DNA of 64,000 nt from Labilithrix sp. (GTDB taxonomy: Bacteria; Myxococcota_A; Polyangia; Polyangiales; Polyangiaceae). Under the pieces are notes generated by a model, which was given only the letters and a program-made list of their open reading frames with translations, was not told the origin of the DNA and did not search any database. Below, in pieces: positions 17,642-27,745 of the stretch (the first letter of the stretch is position 1; each line of letters starts with the position of its first letter). The stretch is from the NCBI GenBank assembly GCA_019637155.1, contig JAHBWE010000007.1, forward strand, positions 310,001 through 374,000, in the 5' to 3' direction. The translations under genes and the position numbers were made by a program.

Positions 17642-17822
17642 GAGGCGAGCGACGATACCAGCCGACCATGATGTCCGGGATCACCCATGGACCATGAGGA
17701 TGGATCATCGATGCCTTGCGTCATCACCCCGCCGCGAGGCCCTTCGTCCCCCCACACCCTGTTAATTCAATGGGTTGGCGCTGGATCATACGACGGCCTC
17801 CTACCTGCACTTACAAGTCGGC

Positions 17823-19037
17823 ATGGTCGCCAAGCGAACGGTCTGTCTCCTGGTTTCGTCTCTCGCTGCGCTCGGCGTGGCATGCACGGAGGCGAGCCCG
17901 CCGGACACCTCGAGCACCGAAGACCCCGTCGTCACGGACATCCTCTCGATGGACCGCAACGACGACGGGACGTACCGCGTTCGGTGCCTCGACTCCGCGA
18001 CCGGTCAACCGTACGTCGAAGAGAGGGTCACCGGCGACGAGATCAGGAACGACGCCGTCTGCAAGCGCAGCCCGTCCGCCGCGACGCCGGCGGCGCGCGG
18101 CACGTTCACCTGCGCTGGCAACGCCGAGGTGATCGCGCAGTTCTTGGGCGCCGACGGCACGGAGAAGTCGTTCCGGATCGCGACCGGCAACTGGGACACC
18201 TGCCGCTCCGTCGCGGCGAAGCTCGCCGAGACGCGCGCCCTCATCAGCGGTACGAGCCTCATCGCCGTCTGCGGCGGCAACGCCGAGGTCATTCGCTACT
18301 CCGTCACCCCGAACGGCGACGTGCGCGCGCTCCAGAAGATCGCGACCGGCAACTGGGACACCTGCCGCGCGATGCAGAACGAGATCAACCAGGCGAGCGC
18401 GATCGGCGCGGGCGTGCGCGGCTCGTTCCTCTGCGGAGGGAACGCCGAGCTGATCGCTCACTTCTTGATCCCCGACGGCACGGAGAAGTCGTTCAAGATC
18501 GCGACCGGCAACTGGGACACCTGCCGCTCCGTCGCGGCGAAGCTCGGCGAGACGCGCGCCGTCATCAGCGGCACGAGCCTCATCGCCGTCTGCGGCGGCA
18601 ACGCCGAGGTCATTCGCTACTCCGTCACTCCGAACGGCGACGTGCGCGAGCTCCAGAAGATCGCGACCGGCAACTGGGACACCTGCCGCGCGAAGCAGAC
18701 CGAGATCAACCAGTCGAGCGCGAGCGGCACGGGCGTACGCGGCTCGTTCGCCTGCACCGGGAACGCCGAGGTGCTCGCGCAGTTCTTGGCCCCCGACGGC
18801 ACGGAGAAGTCATTGAGCATCGCGACCGGCAACTGGGACACCTGCCGCTCCGTCGCGACGAAGCTCGGCGAGACCCGCGCCCTCATCAGCAGCACGAGCC
18901 TCATCGCCGTCTGCGGCGGCAACGCCGAGGTTCGCCGCTTCTCGATCACGCCGGCGGGAGAGGTCCGCGAGCTCGAGAAGATCGCGACCGGCAACTGGGA
19001 CACCTGCCGCGCCAAGCAGGCCGAGATCAATCGCTGA
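17823..19037 (+). CDS. Lipoprotein built from exact 107-residue tandem repeats
   Basis: Protein of 404 residues. The ATG at 17823 gives a lipoprotein signal (MVAKRTVCLLVSSLAALGVAC). After about 70 residues the rest consists of three 107-residue repeats (18099, 18420, 18741; the last is cut short by the stop). Each repeat contains two related modules of 54 and 53 residues that end in the same motif IATGNWDTCR. The first module carries GNAEVIAQFL-DGTEKSF; the second carries LIAVCGGNAEV and SVTPNGDVR. One Cys at the start and one in the motif give two Cys per module, probably a disulfide. Such repeats usually make extended binding or adhesive rods. Unknown family. Confidence 0.88.
   Translation: MVAKRTVCLLVSSLAALGVACTEASPPDTSSTEDPVVTDILSMDRNDDGTYRVRCLDSATGQPYVEERVTGDEIRNDAVCKRSPSAATPAARGTFTCAGNAEVIAQFLGADGTEKSFRIATGNWDTCRSVAAKLAETRALISGTSLIAVCGGNAEVIRYSVTPNGDVRALQKIATGNWDTCRAMQNEINQASAIGAGVRGSFLCGGNAELIAHFLIPDGTEKSFKIATGNWDTCRSVAAKLGETRAVISGTSLIAVCGGNAEVIRYSVTPNGDVRELQKIATGNWDTCRAKQTEINQSSASGTGVRGSFACTGNAEVLAQFLAPDGTEKSLSIATGNWDTCRSVATKLGETRALISSTSLIAVCGGNAEVRRFSITPAGEVRELEKIATGNWDTCRAKQAEINR
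18099..19037 (+). repeat. Three 321-bp direct tandem repeats inside the lipoprotein gene
   Basis: The string GCGACCGGCAACTGGGACAC occurs at 18180, 18342, 18501, 18663, 18822 and at about 18984. The spacing alternates 162 and 159 bases, giving an exact period of 321. Units are 18099-18419, 18420-18740 and 18741-19037. High nucleotide identity between units indicates recent expansion or gene conversion. Confidence 0.92.
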
Positions 19038-19115
19038 CGCGAAGCGTAGCCCGCGGCGCCGGGGGAAGTAGCCTTCCACCGCCGCGTGCTCCTACGATGG
19101 GGCCCCGTGAGCTCC

Positions 19116-21404
<2,289 letters not shown>

Positions 21405-21425
<21 letters not shown>

Positions 21426-23195
21426 GTACGAGACGAGCGTGGTCACGATCGCGAGGAGCGCGATGCGCTCCCACGTCGGGCGGTAGCGCGCGACGGCGGC
21501 GGGCTTCGCGGGCGCGGGCGCCGCGGGCGGGGGCGGCTCGAGCGGGACGACCGACTCCACCGTCGCGGCGGTGCCGGAGACGGCGACGGCCGGCTCGGGT
21601 GCGACGAGGAGCTTCTGCCCGACCTCGGTGTTCGCGACCGTCGCGGGCCCCACCGGCGGCGCGCGCTCGGAGCGCTCGATGCTGACGTGGAGGACGTCGT
21701 CGCTCGACGGCGGCCCGAGCGACACCTTCGCGAACTGATCGGTCCAGCGGCGCGCCCCGCGATCGGTCGCGAACGGGAGGAGCGCGCGGCCGAACGCCAT
21801 CACCGACGAGTGCCGGCTCTCGCGCTCGGCCGCGAGCGCGCGCGAGACGACCGTGACGAGGGCGGGCTCGAGGCCGGGCTTCGCGTCGGCGAGCGGCGTG
21901 AACGTGCCCGCGAGGACGTTGCTCACGAGCTCGAGGAAGCTCTCACCGCTGTAGAGCGGTCGCCCGGTCAACATCTGGTAGAGGACGGCGGCGGCGGAGA
22001 ACTGGTCCGCGCGCGCGTCGAGGTCCTTCTTCCCGAACGCCTGCTCGGGCGGCATGTACTGCGGCGTGCCGATGAGCGACGAGGTGACGGTGAGGTCGCT
22101 CTTGTCCTGCGTCGTGAGCTTCGCGATGCCGAAGTCGAGCACCTTCGGCTCGATCCCGCCGCGGTCGTCGGCCGAGAGCATGATGTTGCTCGGCTTCACG
22201 TCACGATGCACGACGCCCTTCTCGTGCGCGGCGTGGAGCGCGCTGAGGACCGGCAAGATGAGGTCCACCGCGCGCGACGGCGCGAGCGGCGCTTCCCGAT
22301 CGATGAGATCGGCGAGCGACTCCCCGGCGAGGAGCTCCATCACGATGTACGGGACGTTCATCGGATCGCCGTCGGGCTGGCGCTTCCGTGTCTGCGACGC
22401 CGTCGCGGCGGGATCATCCGCGGCGTCCTTGAGCGGCGTGCTCGGCGGCGCGCTCGGACGCACCGACACGCTGCCGGAGTCGATCAAGCGGACGACGTTC
22501 GGGTGATTGAGCTCGCCGATCAGCTTGCTCTCGCGCTCGAAGCGCTCGAGGTGGACGCGATCGCTCCGCGCGCCGAGCACGTCGGGGCGGAGGTGCTTGA
22601 GCGCGACCTCCCGGTTCGTCGAGATCTGGCGCGCCTTGTAGACGACGGCGAAGCCGCCCTCGCCCCGCTTCTCGAGGATCTCGTAACGACCGCAGAGCAC
22701 GGTGCCGGGCGCGATGCCGAACGTCACGTCGACCTTCGTCGCCGCGGCGGCGGCCGCCTTCGCCGCCTCCGCCTTCATCGCGAGGTGCGTCTCGAGGCGC
22801 GCGAGGAGGACCGGGAAGTCGATCGGCTTCGTGACGTAGTCGTTCGCGCCCTTCTTGAGCGCGTCGACGACGGAGGAGCTGTCGTCCTTCGCCGTCGCCA
22901 TGATGACGGCGAGCTGCGTCTTCGCGTGCTTCTCGCGCAGCTTGGTGAGCACCTCGATGCCGCTCATGCCCGGCATCATGACGTCGAGGAGGATCGCGTC
23001 GTAGGTGACCTTCGCGCACGCCTCGAGCGCGGACGGACCGTCGGAGGCGATGTCGACCTGGTAGCCCTTGCTCTTGAGGCGGCGCGAGAGGAGGTTCGAG
23101 TTGTCGTCGTTGTCGTCGACGACGAGCAAGCGCATCGGCTGCGACGGGGGCTTCCCCGACGACGGCTTCGACGACGACACGACGGGCTCGCTCAT
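21405..23195 (-). CDS. Receiver domain fused to Ser/Thr protein kinase, C-terminal membrane anchor
   Basis: Protein of 596 residues. Residues 20-140 form a response-regulator receiver (LLVVDDNDD, AILLDVMMPGM with Asp71, ATAKDDSS, YVTKPID). A protein kinase domain follows from about residue 170: GEGGFAVVYKA, VALKHL, HRDVKPSNIM, DFGIA, GTPQYMPPEQ. A 40-residue polar insert interrupts the N-lobe before the hinge. A Pro/Ala linker and one terminal helix (ALLAIVTTLVSYLLA) anchor it. This joins two-component input to Ser/Thr phosphorylation in one chain. ATG 23195 was preferred over GTG 23207; either way the start lies at the stop of the upstream regulator gene, so the two are one operon. Confidence 0.93.
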
Positions 23196-23203
23196 GGCCC
23201 TCT

Positions 23204-23617
23204 TCACGCCCCCTTCGCCGGTGGCTGGGGCATCGCGGAGCCGCCGTGCGGCTGGGCGAGGAGGGCCGTCATCTTGGTGATGAGCCGCTCGATGTCGACC
23301 GGCTTGGTGTCGAAGTCGTCGCAACCCGCCTCGGTCGCCTTCCGCCGATCCTCGGCCATCGCGTGCGCGGTGAGCGCGATGATGCGCATCGTCGCGCAGC
23401 TCGCGTCCGCGCGGAGCTGCCGCGTCGCCTCCCACCCGTCGATCTCGGGGAGGCTCATGTCCATGAGCACGAGGTCGGGCTTCTCCGCGCGCGCCTTCGC
23501 GACGCCTTCGGTCCCCGTCGTCGCGAGGATCACCTCGAACCCTCGCCGCGACAGCCGCCGCGCAAGCATGTCACGGTTCATCTCGTTGTCTTCGACGAGC
23601 AGGATCCTGGGAGGCAT
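23204..23617 (-). CDS. Single-domain response regulator (CheY/DivK-like)
   Basis: Protein of 137 residues consisting only of a receiver domain: acidic pocket LLVEDNE, phospho-acceptor Asp53 in LVLMDMSLPEIDGWE, conserved Thr/Ala in IIALTAHAM, and Lys in DFDTKPVD. There is no output domain, so it acts as a phosphate carrier or protein-contact switch. The text (MNRDMLARRLSRRG, LPEIDGW) is of the DivK kind. It is the first gene of a two-gene unit with the receiver-kinase fusion and faces the hybrid kinase gene; the three probably form one relay. Confidence 0.92.
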   Translation of the reverse strand: MPPRILLVEDNEMNRDMLARRLSRRGFEVILATTGTEGVAKARAEKPDLVLMDMSLPEIDGWEATRQLRADASCATMRIIALTAHAMAEDRRKATEAGCDDFDTKPVDIERLITKMTALLAQPHGGSAMPQPPAKGA

Positions 23618-23704
23618 GCGGTAGCCCGACCAAAGAGGTTACGACACCCGGCGCGGAAGCGCTCGCCGTCGAGCATCGCGGCTTCCTCGTACCGTCGTCC
23701 TACC

Positions 23705-23721
23705 TTGGCGCACGAGGTGCA
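23705..23721 (+). promoter_or_regulatory. Possible sigma54-type promoter upstream of mvaS
   Basis: TTGGCGCACGAGGTGCA contains GG and GC separated by exactly 10 bases, the spacing of -24/-12 promoters. The -24 box differs from TTGGCAC at one position and the -12 box is GTGCA in place of TTGCA. It lies about 85-100 bases upstream of the mvaS start and points toward it. Weak sequence-only call. Confidence 0.28.
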
Positions 23722-23818
23722 CTATCGCGCCGCGCCGCCCCGACCGTTCGCGGCGCGTTCCGGACCGGCCGGGGATCTCCGCGTTGCCGTGCTCGCGCGC
23801 CACGTCATGTTCATCCTC

Positions 23819-25054
23819 ATGAACCGTTCGTCCGTTGGTATCGACGCCCTCGCGATCGCCGCGCCCCGCACCTTCCTCGAGCTGACCGATCTCGCCGCGG
23901 CGCGCGGCGTCGCCCCCGAGAAGTACACGAAGGGCCTCGGCGCCGTTCGGATGGCGATCGCGGATCGGCACGAAGATCCGGTGACCCTCGCCGCCGACGC
24001 GGCGCTCCGCATGTTCGCGCGGAGCGGCGCGGATCCGGCGCGCGTCGGGTTCTGCGCGGTGGGCACGGAGACGGCGGTCGACCACTCGAAGCCGGTCGCC
24101 TCGTACGTGCACGGTCTCCTCGGGCTGCCGCGCGCGGCGCGGGTCTACGACGCGAAGCACGCGTGCTTCGGGGGGACCGCGGCGCTCCTCGCCGCGTGCG
24201 AGTGGATCGCGAGCGGCGCGGCGAAGGGACGGACCGCGCTCGTCGTCTGCTCCGACATCGCGCGCTACGCCCTCGGCTCGCCGGGGGAGCCGACCCAAGG
24301 CGCCGGCGCGGTCGCGATGCTCGTCTCCGAGAGCCCGCGCCTGCTCGAGATCGAGATCGGCAACACCGGGAGCTACGCGCGCGACGTGCACGACTTCTGG
24401 CGCCCGCTGAACCGGCGCGACGCGCTCGTCGACGGACACTTCTCCGTCTCCTGCTACCTCGACGCGCTCGCGGGAGCGTACGGCGCGTTCGCGACGGAGG
24501 ACCGCGGCGCGCCGCTCGCCCGCTGCGCGTATCACGTGCCGTACGTGAAGATGGCGATGAAGGCGGACCGCCATCGCGCCGCGATCGAGGGCCTGAGCGA
24601 GGAGGAGGCGGAGCGGCGCTTCGCGCGCGAGGTGCGCCCGTCGCTCGCGTTCGCGGCCGAGGTCGGCAACGTCTACACCGGCTCGCTCTACATGGCCGTC
24701 GCGTCGCTCCTCTCCGCGGAGGCGGACGCGCTCGAAGGCGAACGCGTCGGCCTCTTCAGCTACGGCTCGGGGTGCGTCGCCGAGTTCTTCGCCGCGCGCG
24801 TCGCGCGAGGAGCCGGCGCGTTGGTCCGCGCGCTCGATCTCGGCGCCCCGCTCCGCGATCGCGTGCGCCTCTCGATCGAGCAGTACGAGGCGATCCGCCG
24901 AGCGGAGAGCGACGAGGTCGTGGTCGGCGATAGGGACGTGAACCTCGGTGAGCGCGCGGTGTTCCTGGGGATCGATTCTGCGGAGCGGCGAGCTTACTCG
25001 GTCAACGTCGAGGGCTTTGCCCCCGACGCCTCCTCGGGTCGCTTCGCTGCGTGA
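23819..25054 (+). CDS. mvaS: Hydroxymethylglutaryl-CoA synthase
   Basis: Protein of 411 residues that aligns by eye along its whole length with bacterial MvaS. It condenses acetyl-CoA with acetoacetyl-CoA to HMG-CoA, the committed step toward mevalonate. Catalytic residues are present: Glu84 in GTETAVDHSK, Cys116 in KHACFGGTAAL, and His239 in CAYHVPYVKM. Other hallmarks are GEPTQGAGAVAML, VHDFWRP, GNVYTGSLYM and GLFSYGSGC. An ATG 12 bases earlier (23807) is an alternative start. No other mevalonate gene is nearby. In myxobacteria HMG-CoA also feeds the alternative isovaleryl-CoA route, so the enzyme may serve isoprenoid or branched-chain lipid supply. Confidence 0.95.
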   Translation: MNRSSVGIDALAIAAPRTFLELTDLAAARGVAPEKYTKGLGAVRMAIADRHEDPVTLAADAALRMFARSGADPARVGFCAVGTETAVDHSKPVASYVHGLLGLPRAARVYDAKHACFGGTAALLAACEWIASGAAKGRTALVVCSDIARYALGSPGEPTQGAGAVAMLVSESPRLLEIEIGNTGSYARDVHDFWRPLNRRDALVDGHFSVSCYLDALAGAYGAFATEDRGAPLARCAYHVPYVKMAMKADRHRAAIEGLSEEEAERRFAREVRPSLAFAAEVGNVYTGSLYMAVASLLSAEADALEGERVGLFSYGSGCVAEFFAARVARGAGALVRALDLGAPLRDRVRLSIEQYEAIRRAESDEVVVGDRDVNLGERAVFLGIDSAERRAYSVNVEGFAPDASSGRFAA

Positions 25055-25066
25055 CGTCACCGGGTC

Positions 25067-25948
25067 TCACTCCGCGGTGATGACGACGTCGTCGATCCAG
25101 ACCGTCGCGCTGGTGGTCTGGTAGAGGAGCGCGGCGCCGAGCTCGATCGTCGCGGTGGTCGGCCGCGGCCACGCATAGGGGAGCTCGACGTTCGAGAGGT
25201 ACGTGACGCCGTCGACGCGAGCGTCGATCCGAGAGGTCGTCGTCGTCAGCTTGATGACGACGTGGTGCCAGACGTTCTGCGTGAGCGCGCCGCGTCTCGG
25301 CTCGAAGATGTTGCCGTACTCCTGAAAGTACGACTGCTGCGTCGAGACGAAGAAGAAGAAGTCCTCCCCCGGCGGATCCGGCGGCGTGATCCGGAACGGC
25401 GAGACGACGCTGCCGCCGGCGCTGGGGAGGCCGTCGAAGCGAACCCAGAAGTCGACCGTCAGCGACGTGTTCACGACCACGTTCTTCCGCACGATCGCCG
25501 GATTGCCCATCGTGCTCACCGCGCGCAGCGAACGCGGCGACGAGTGGGCCGGCGGCGCGTTCACGAGAAGGACCGACGCCCCCAAACCGAGCGCCGGCGG
25601 CTCCCATCCTGCCGGCACGCTCGCGTCGGCCGGATCGTCGAAGTCCGCGCAGAACGTCGCGGTCGAGCCGGTGCAGAACGTCGTCGGCCCCGTCGCGTCG
25701 CGGACGTCCGGCTCCGCGTCGCGGACGTCGGCTCCCGCGTCGCGGACGTCCGGCTCCGCGTCGCGGACGGAGGGCGCCGCGGTGTCGCCGTCGAACGCGT
25801 CCGGCGACGCCGGCGCGTCGGGGAGCGAAGCCGCCGCGGCGTCGTCCTCCCCCGCGTCGATCGCGTCCGGCGACGCGCCGACGATCGAGAGCCCGCACGC
25901 CATCGTGGAAGCCACCGCGACGACGACGACGCCCCGCACCCTCCTCAT
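25067..25948 (-). CDS. Lipoprotein with Asp/Ala repeats and LamG-like domain
   Basis: Protein of 293 residues. The signal ends in ASTMACG (lipobox). Residues about 25-90 are acidic low complexity and include four short repeats of the type VRDAEPDVRDA. The C-terminal 200 residues look like a concanavalin A/LamG jelly roll: TVDFWVRFDG, WHHVVIKLTT, TATIELGAALL and a final WIDDVVI strand. Such domains often bind carbohydrate or surface polymer. No catalytic residues can be named. The gene is convergent with mvaS. Confidence 0.85.
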   Translation of the reverse strand: MRRVRGVVVVAVASTMACGLSIVGASPDAIDAGEDDAAAASLPDAPASPDAFDGDTAAPSVRDAEPDVRDAGADVRDAEPDVRDATGPTTFCTGSTATFCADFDDPADASVPAGWEPPALGLGASVLLVNAPPAHSSPRSLRAVSTMGNPAIVRKNVVVNTSLTVDFWVRFDGLPSAGGSVVSPFRITPPDPPGEDFFFFVSTQQSYFQEYGNIFEPRRGALTQNVWHHVVIKLTTTTSRIDARVDGVTYLSNVELPYAWPRPTTATIELGAALLYQTTSATVWIDDVVITAE

Positions 25949-25993
25949 CCGACGCAGCGTAGCGCAAGAGCCGCGCGCATATCGTTCGCTATA

Positions 25994-26009
25994 GTGAAGC
26001 CAACTTCAC
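25994..26009. promoter_or_regulatory. Inverted repeat, probable operator upstream of desaturase
   Basis: GTGAAGCCAACTTCAC has two perfect 6-base arms separated by four bases. It lies 39 bases upstream of the -35-like hexamer of the desaturase promoter, in the divergent AT-rich intergenic region 25949-26084. A dimeric regulator could control either flanking gene from here. Confidence 0.45.
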
Positions 26010-26047
26010 GCAATCAACACCACACCTCGTTGCATCCGCTACGATCG

Positions 26048-26076
26048 TTGCGCACTTCGTTAAACAAGATATATAT
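26048..26076 (+). promoter_or_regulatory. Sigma70-like promoter giving a near-leaderless desaturase mRNA
   Basis: TTGCGC (26048-26053) and ATATAT (26071-26076) are separated by 17 bases. The start point would be about 26083, within two bases of the ATG at 26085. No ribosome binding site precedes that ATG, which fits a leaderless transcript. A TATAAT string overlapping the ATG (26081-26086) has no matching -35 box. Confidence 0.5.
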
Positions 26077-26084
26077 CCATTATA

Positions 26085-26942
26085 ATGACAGGCCGATCGC
26101 CGACGACGAGGAGCGCGCTCGGCGCGTGGTTCATGCGCGTGCATGGGCCGACCTGGATCGTGGCCGTGACGATCTACGGCTCTTGGATCGGGCTCACGCT
26201 CGCCCACGCTCGCGTGCCGCTGCCGATGCTCGCCGTCCTCGGCGGCGTCGTGATCGCGTGGCACGGCTCGCTCCAGCACGAGACCATCCACGGCCATCCG
26301 TCGGGGCCGCGCTGGCTCGGCCGGGCGCTCGGCGCGCCGCCGCTCTCGCTCTGGCTGCCGTACGAGATCTATCGCGACACGCATCGACGGCATCACGCGA
26401 CGCACCGGCTCGCGGATCCCGCTCACGATCCCGAAGCTCCGACGGAGCAGAGCGCGCTCGGTCGCCTCGTCCTCGGGCCACCGCGGACGATCGGGGCGTT
26501 CCTCTGGAGCGAGCTCGGCGCCGTCGTCCGGGGAGAGCCGGGGCACCGGAGGGCGTGGGCCCTCCACGCCCTCGCCGTCGCCCTCGTGCTCCTCTGGCTC
26601 GTCGTCGTGGCGCGTCTCCCCTTGTGGAAGTACGTGCTCGCCTTCGTCTATCCCGGCGCGTCGCTCACGCTGCTGCGTTCCTTCGCCGAGCATCGCGCCG
26701 ACGTCGTGCCCGAGCGGCGAACGACCGTCGTCGAAGCCGGCCTGTTCTTCCGCCTGCTCTTCTTGAACAACAACCTCCACGTCGCGCACCACGCCGCGCC
26801 GCGCGCGCCCTGGTTCGAGCTCCCCCGCCTCTGGGCGGAGCAGCGAGCCTCGGTCGCCGCCCGCGCGCCGGACCTGATCCACGCGGGATACTCGGCGATC
26901 GTCCGAGCGCGGCTGCTGCGACGGACGGACGAGGCGGCCTGA
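26085..26942 (+). CDS. Membrane fatty acid desaturase-type enzyme
   Basis: Protein of 285 residues. Non-heme di-iron membrane desaturase or hydroxylase with the three His boxes: HETIHGHP (near residue 65), HRRHHATH (near 105) and HVAHHAA (near 230). Four to five membrane helices surround them (WIVAVTIYGSWIGLTLAHA, LPMLAVLGGVVIAWHGS, ALAVALVLLWLVVVARL). The family introduces double bonds or hydroxyls into lipids or carotenoids; the substrate cannot be told from sequence. ATG 26085 has no RBS (possibly leaderless); an in-frame ATG at 26133 is an alternative. The stop overlaps the next start (TGATG), tying it to the PhnD-like gene. Confidence 0.92.
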   Translation: MTGRSPTTRSALGAWFMRVHGPTWIVAVTIYGSWIGLTLAHARVPLPMLAVLGGVVIAWHGSLQHETIHGHPSGPRWLGRALGAPPLSLWLPYEIYRDTHRRHHATHRLADPAHDPEAPTEQSALGRLVLGPPRTIGAFLWSELGAVVRGEPGHRRAWALHALAVALVLLWLVVVARLPLWKYVLAFVYPGASLTLLRSFAEHRADVVPERRTTVVEAGLFFRLLFLNNNLHVAHHAAPRAPWFELPRLWAEQRASVAARAPDLIHAGYSAIVRARLLRRTDEAA

Positions 26943-27745
26943 TGGCGGAGCGGCTCGCGAGCCTCGCGATGTACGACGGCGGAGAGCTCGCCGCCGCGAA
27001 CGACGTGCTCTGGAGCGCCGTCGCGCGCCGGCTCGAGCGCCTCGGCATGCGCGAGGTCCCGCGCCGGCTCGAGCGCGATCGCGCGCTCGACGACGTCTGG
27101 TCGAGCGATCGCCTCCTGTTGGGGCAGACCTGCGGCTACCCGTTCGCCGCTCGCTTCCGCGGGCGGCTGCGTCTGATCGCGACCCCGCGATACTCCGCGC
27201 CCGGCTGCACCGAGAGCGGGCATCGGACCTTCGTCGTCGTCCACGCCCGCTCCACCGCGCGGAGCCTCTCCGCGCTCCGCGGGACCCGCGCCGTGATCAA
27301 CGACGTCGAGTCGATGACGGGGCGGCACCTGCTCGGGGACGCGATCGCCGCCGCGGGCGGCGCACGCGGCTTCTTCGCGAGCGTCGAGGTGAGCGGGAGT
27401 CACGCGCGCAGCCTCGCGTCGGTCGCCGCGTGCGCGGCCGACGTCGCGGCGATCGACTGCGTCTCCTTCGCTCACCTCGCGCGCGCGGCCCCGGAGATGG
27501 TCGCCGAGACGCGGATCATCCACCGTACGCGGCGAACGCCGGCGCTGCCCTTCGTCATCTCTTCCGCGTGCGGCGACGTCGCCTCGTCACTCGTCACGCG
27601 CGCCCTCGTCGACGCCCTCGCCGACCCGTCCACCGCCGACGCCCGCCGCGCCCTCATGCTCGTCGGCGTGAAGCGCCTCGCCCCGAGCGCCTACGACGGC
27701 ACGCTCGCCGTCGCCGCGAACGCCGACCGAGTCTTCGACGCCTAA
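26942..27745 (+). CDS. PhnD-like substrate-binding-fold protein without signal peptide
   Basis: Protein of 267 residues resembling the phosphate/phosphonate ABC-transporter binding family: opening ASLAMYDGGELAAANDVLWS, LLLGQTCGYPF, RGTRAVINDVESMTG and VAAIDCVSFAHLA. There is no N-terminal signal, so unlike true PhnD it should stay in the cytoplasm. No permease or ATPase gene is adjacent. Translational coupling with the desaturase suggests a linked role, such as sensing or presenting a small ligand, but this is inference. The end overlaps the convergent gene by four bases. Confidence 0.85.
   Translation: MAERLASLAMYDGGELAAANDVLWSAVARRLERLGMREVPRRLERDRALDDVWSSDRLLLGQTCGYPFAARFRGRLRLIATPRYSAPGCTESGHRTFVVVHARSTARSLSALRGTRAVINDVESMTGRHLLGDAIAAAGGARGFFASVEVSGSHARSLASVAACAADVAAIDCVSFAHLARAAPEMVAETRIIHRTRRTPALPFVISSACGDVASSLVTRALVDALADPSTADARRALMLVGVKRLAPSAYDGTLAVAANADRVFDA

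Noticed and set aside
16572-17708. A longer frame that would give the M23 protein a 240-residue N-terminus
   Set aside because: The extra part is an Arg-rich shadow of the lipoprotein gene at 16997-17641 and supplies no HxxxD motif.
18099-19037. Regularly spaced identical strings suggesting a CRISPR array
   Set aside because: The period is 321 bases, the repeats are in frame, and they encode a Cys-containing protein module; there are no spacers.
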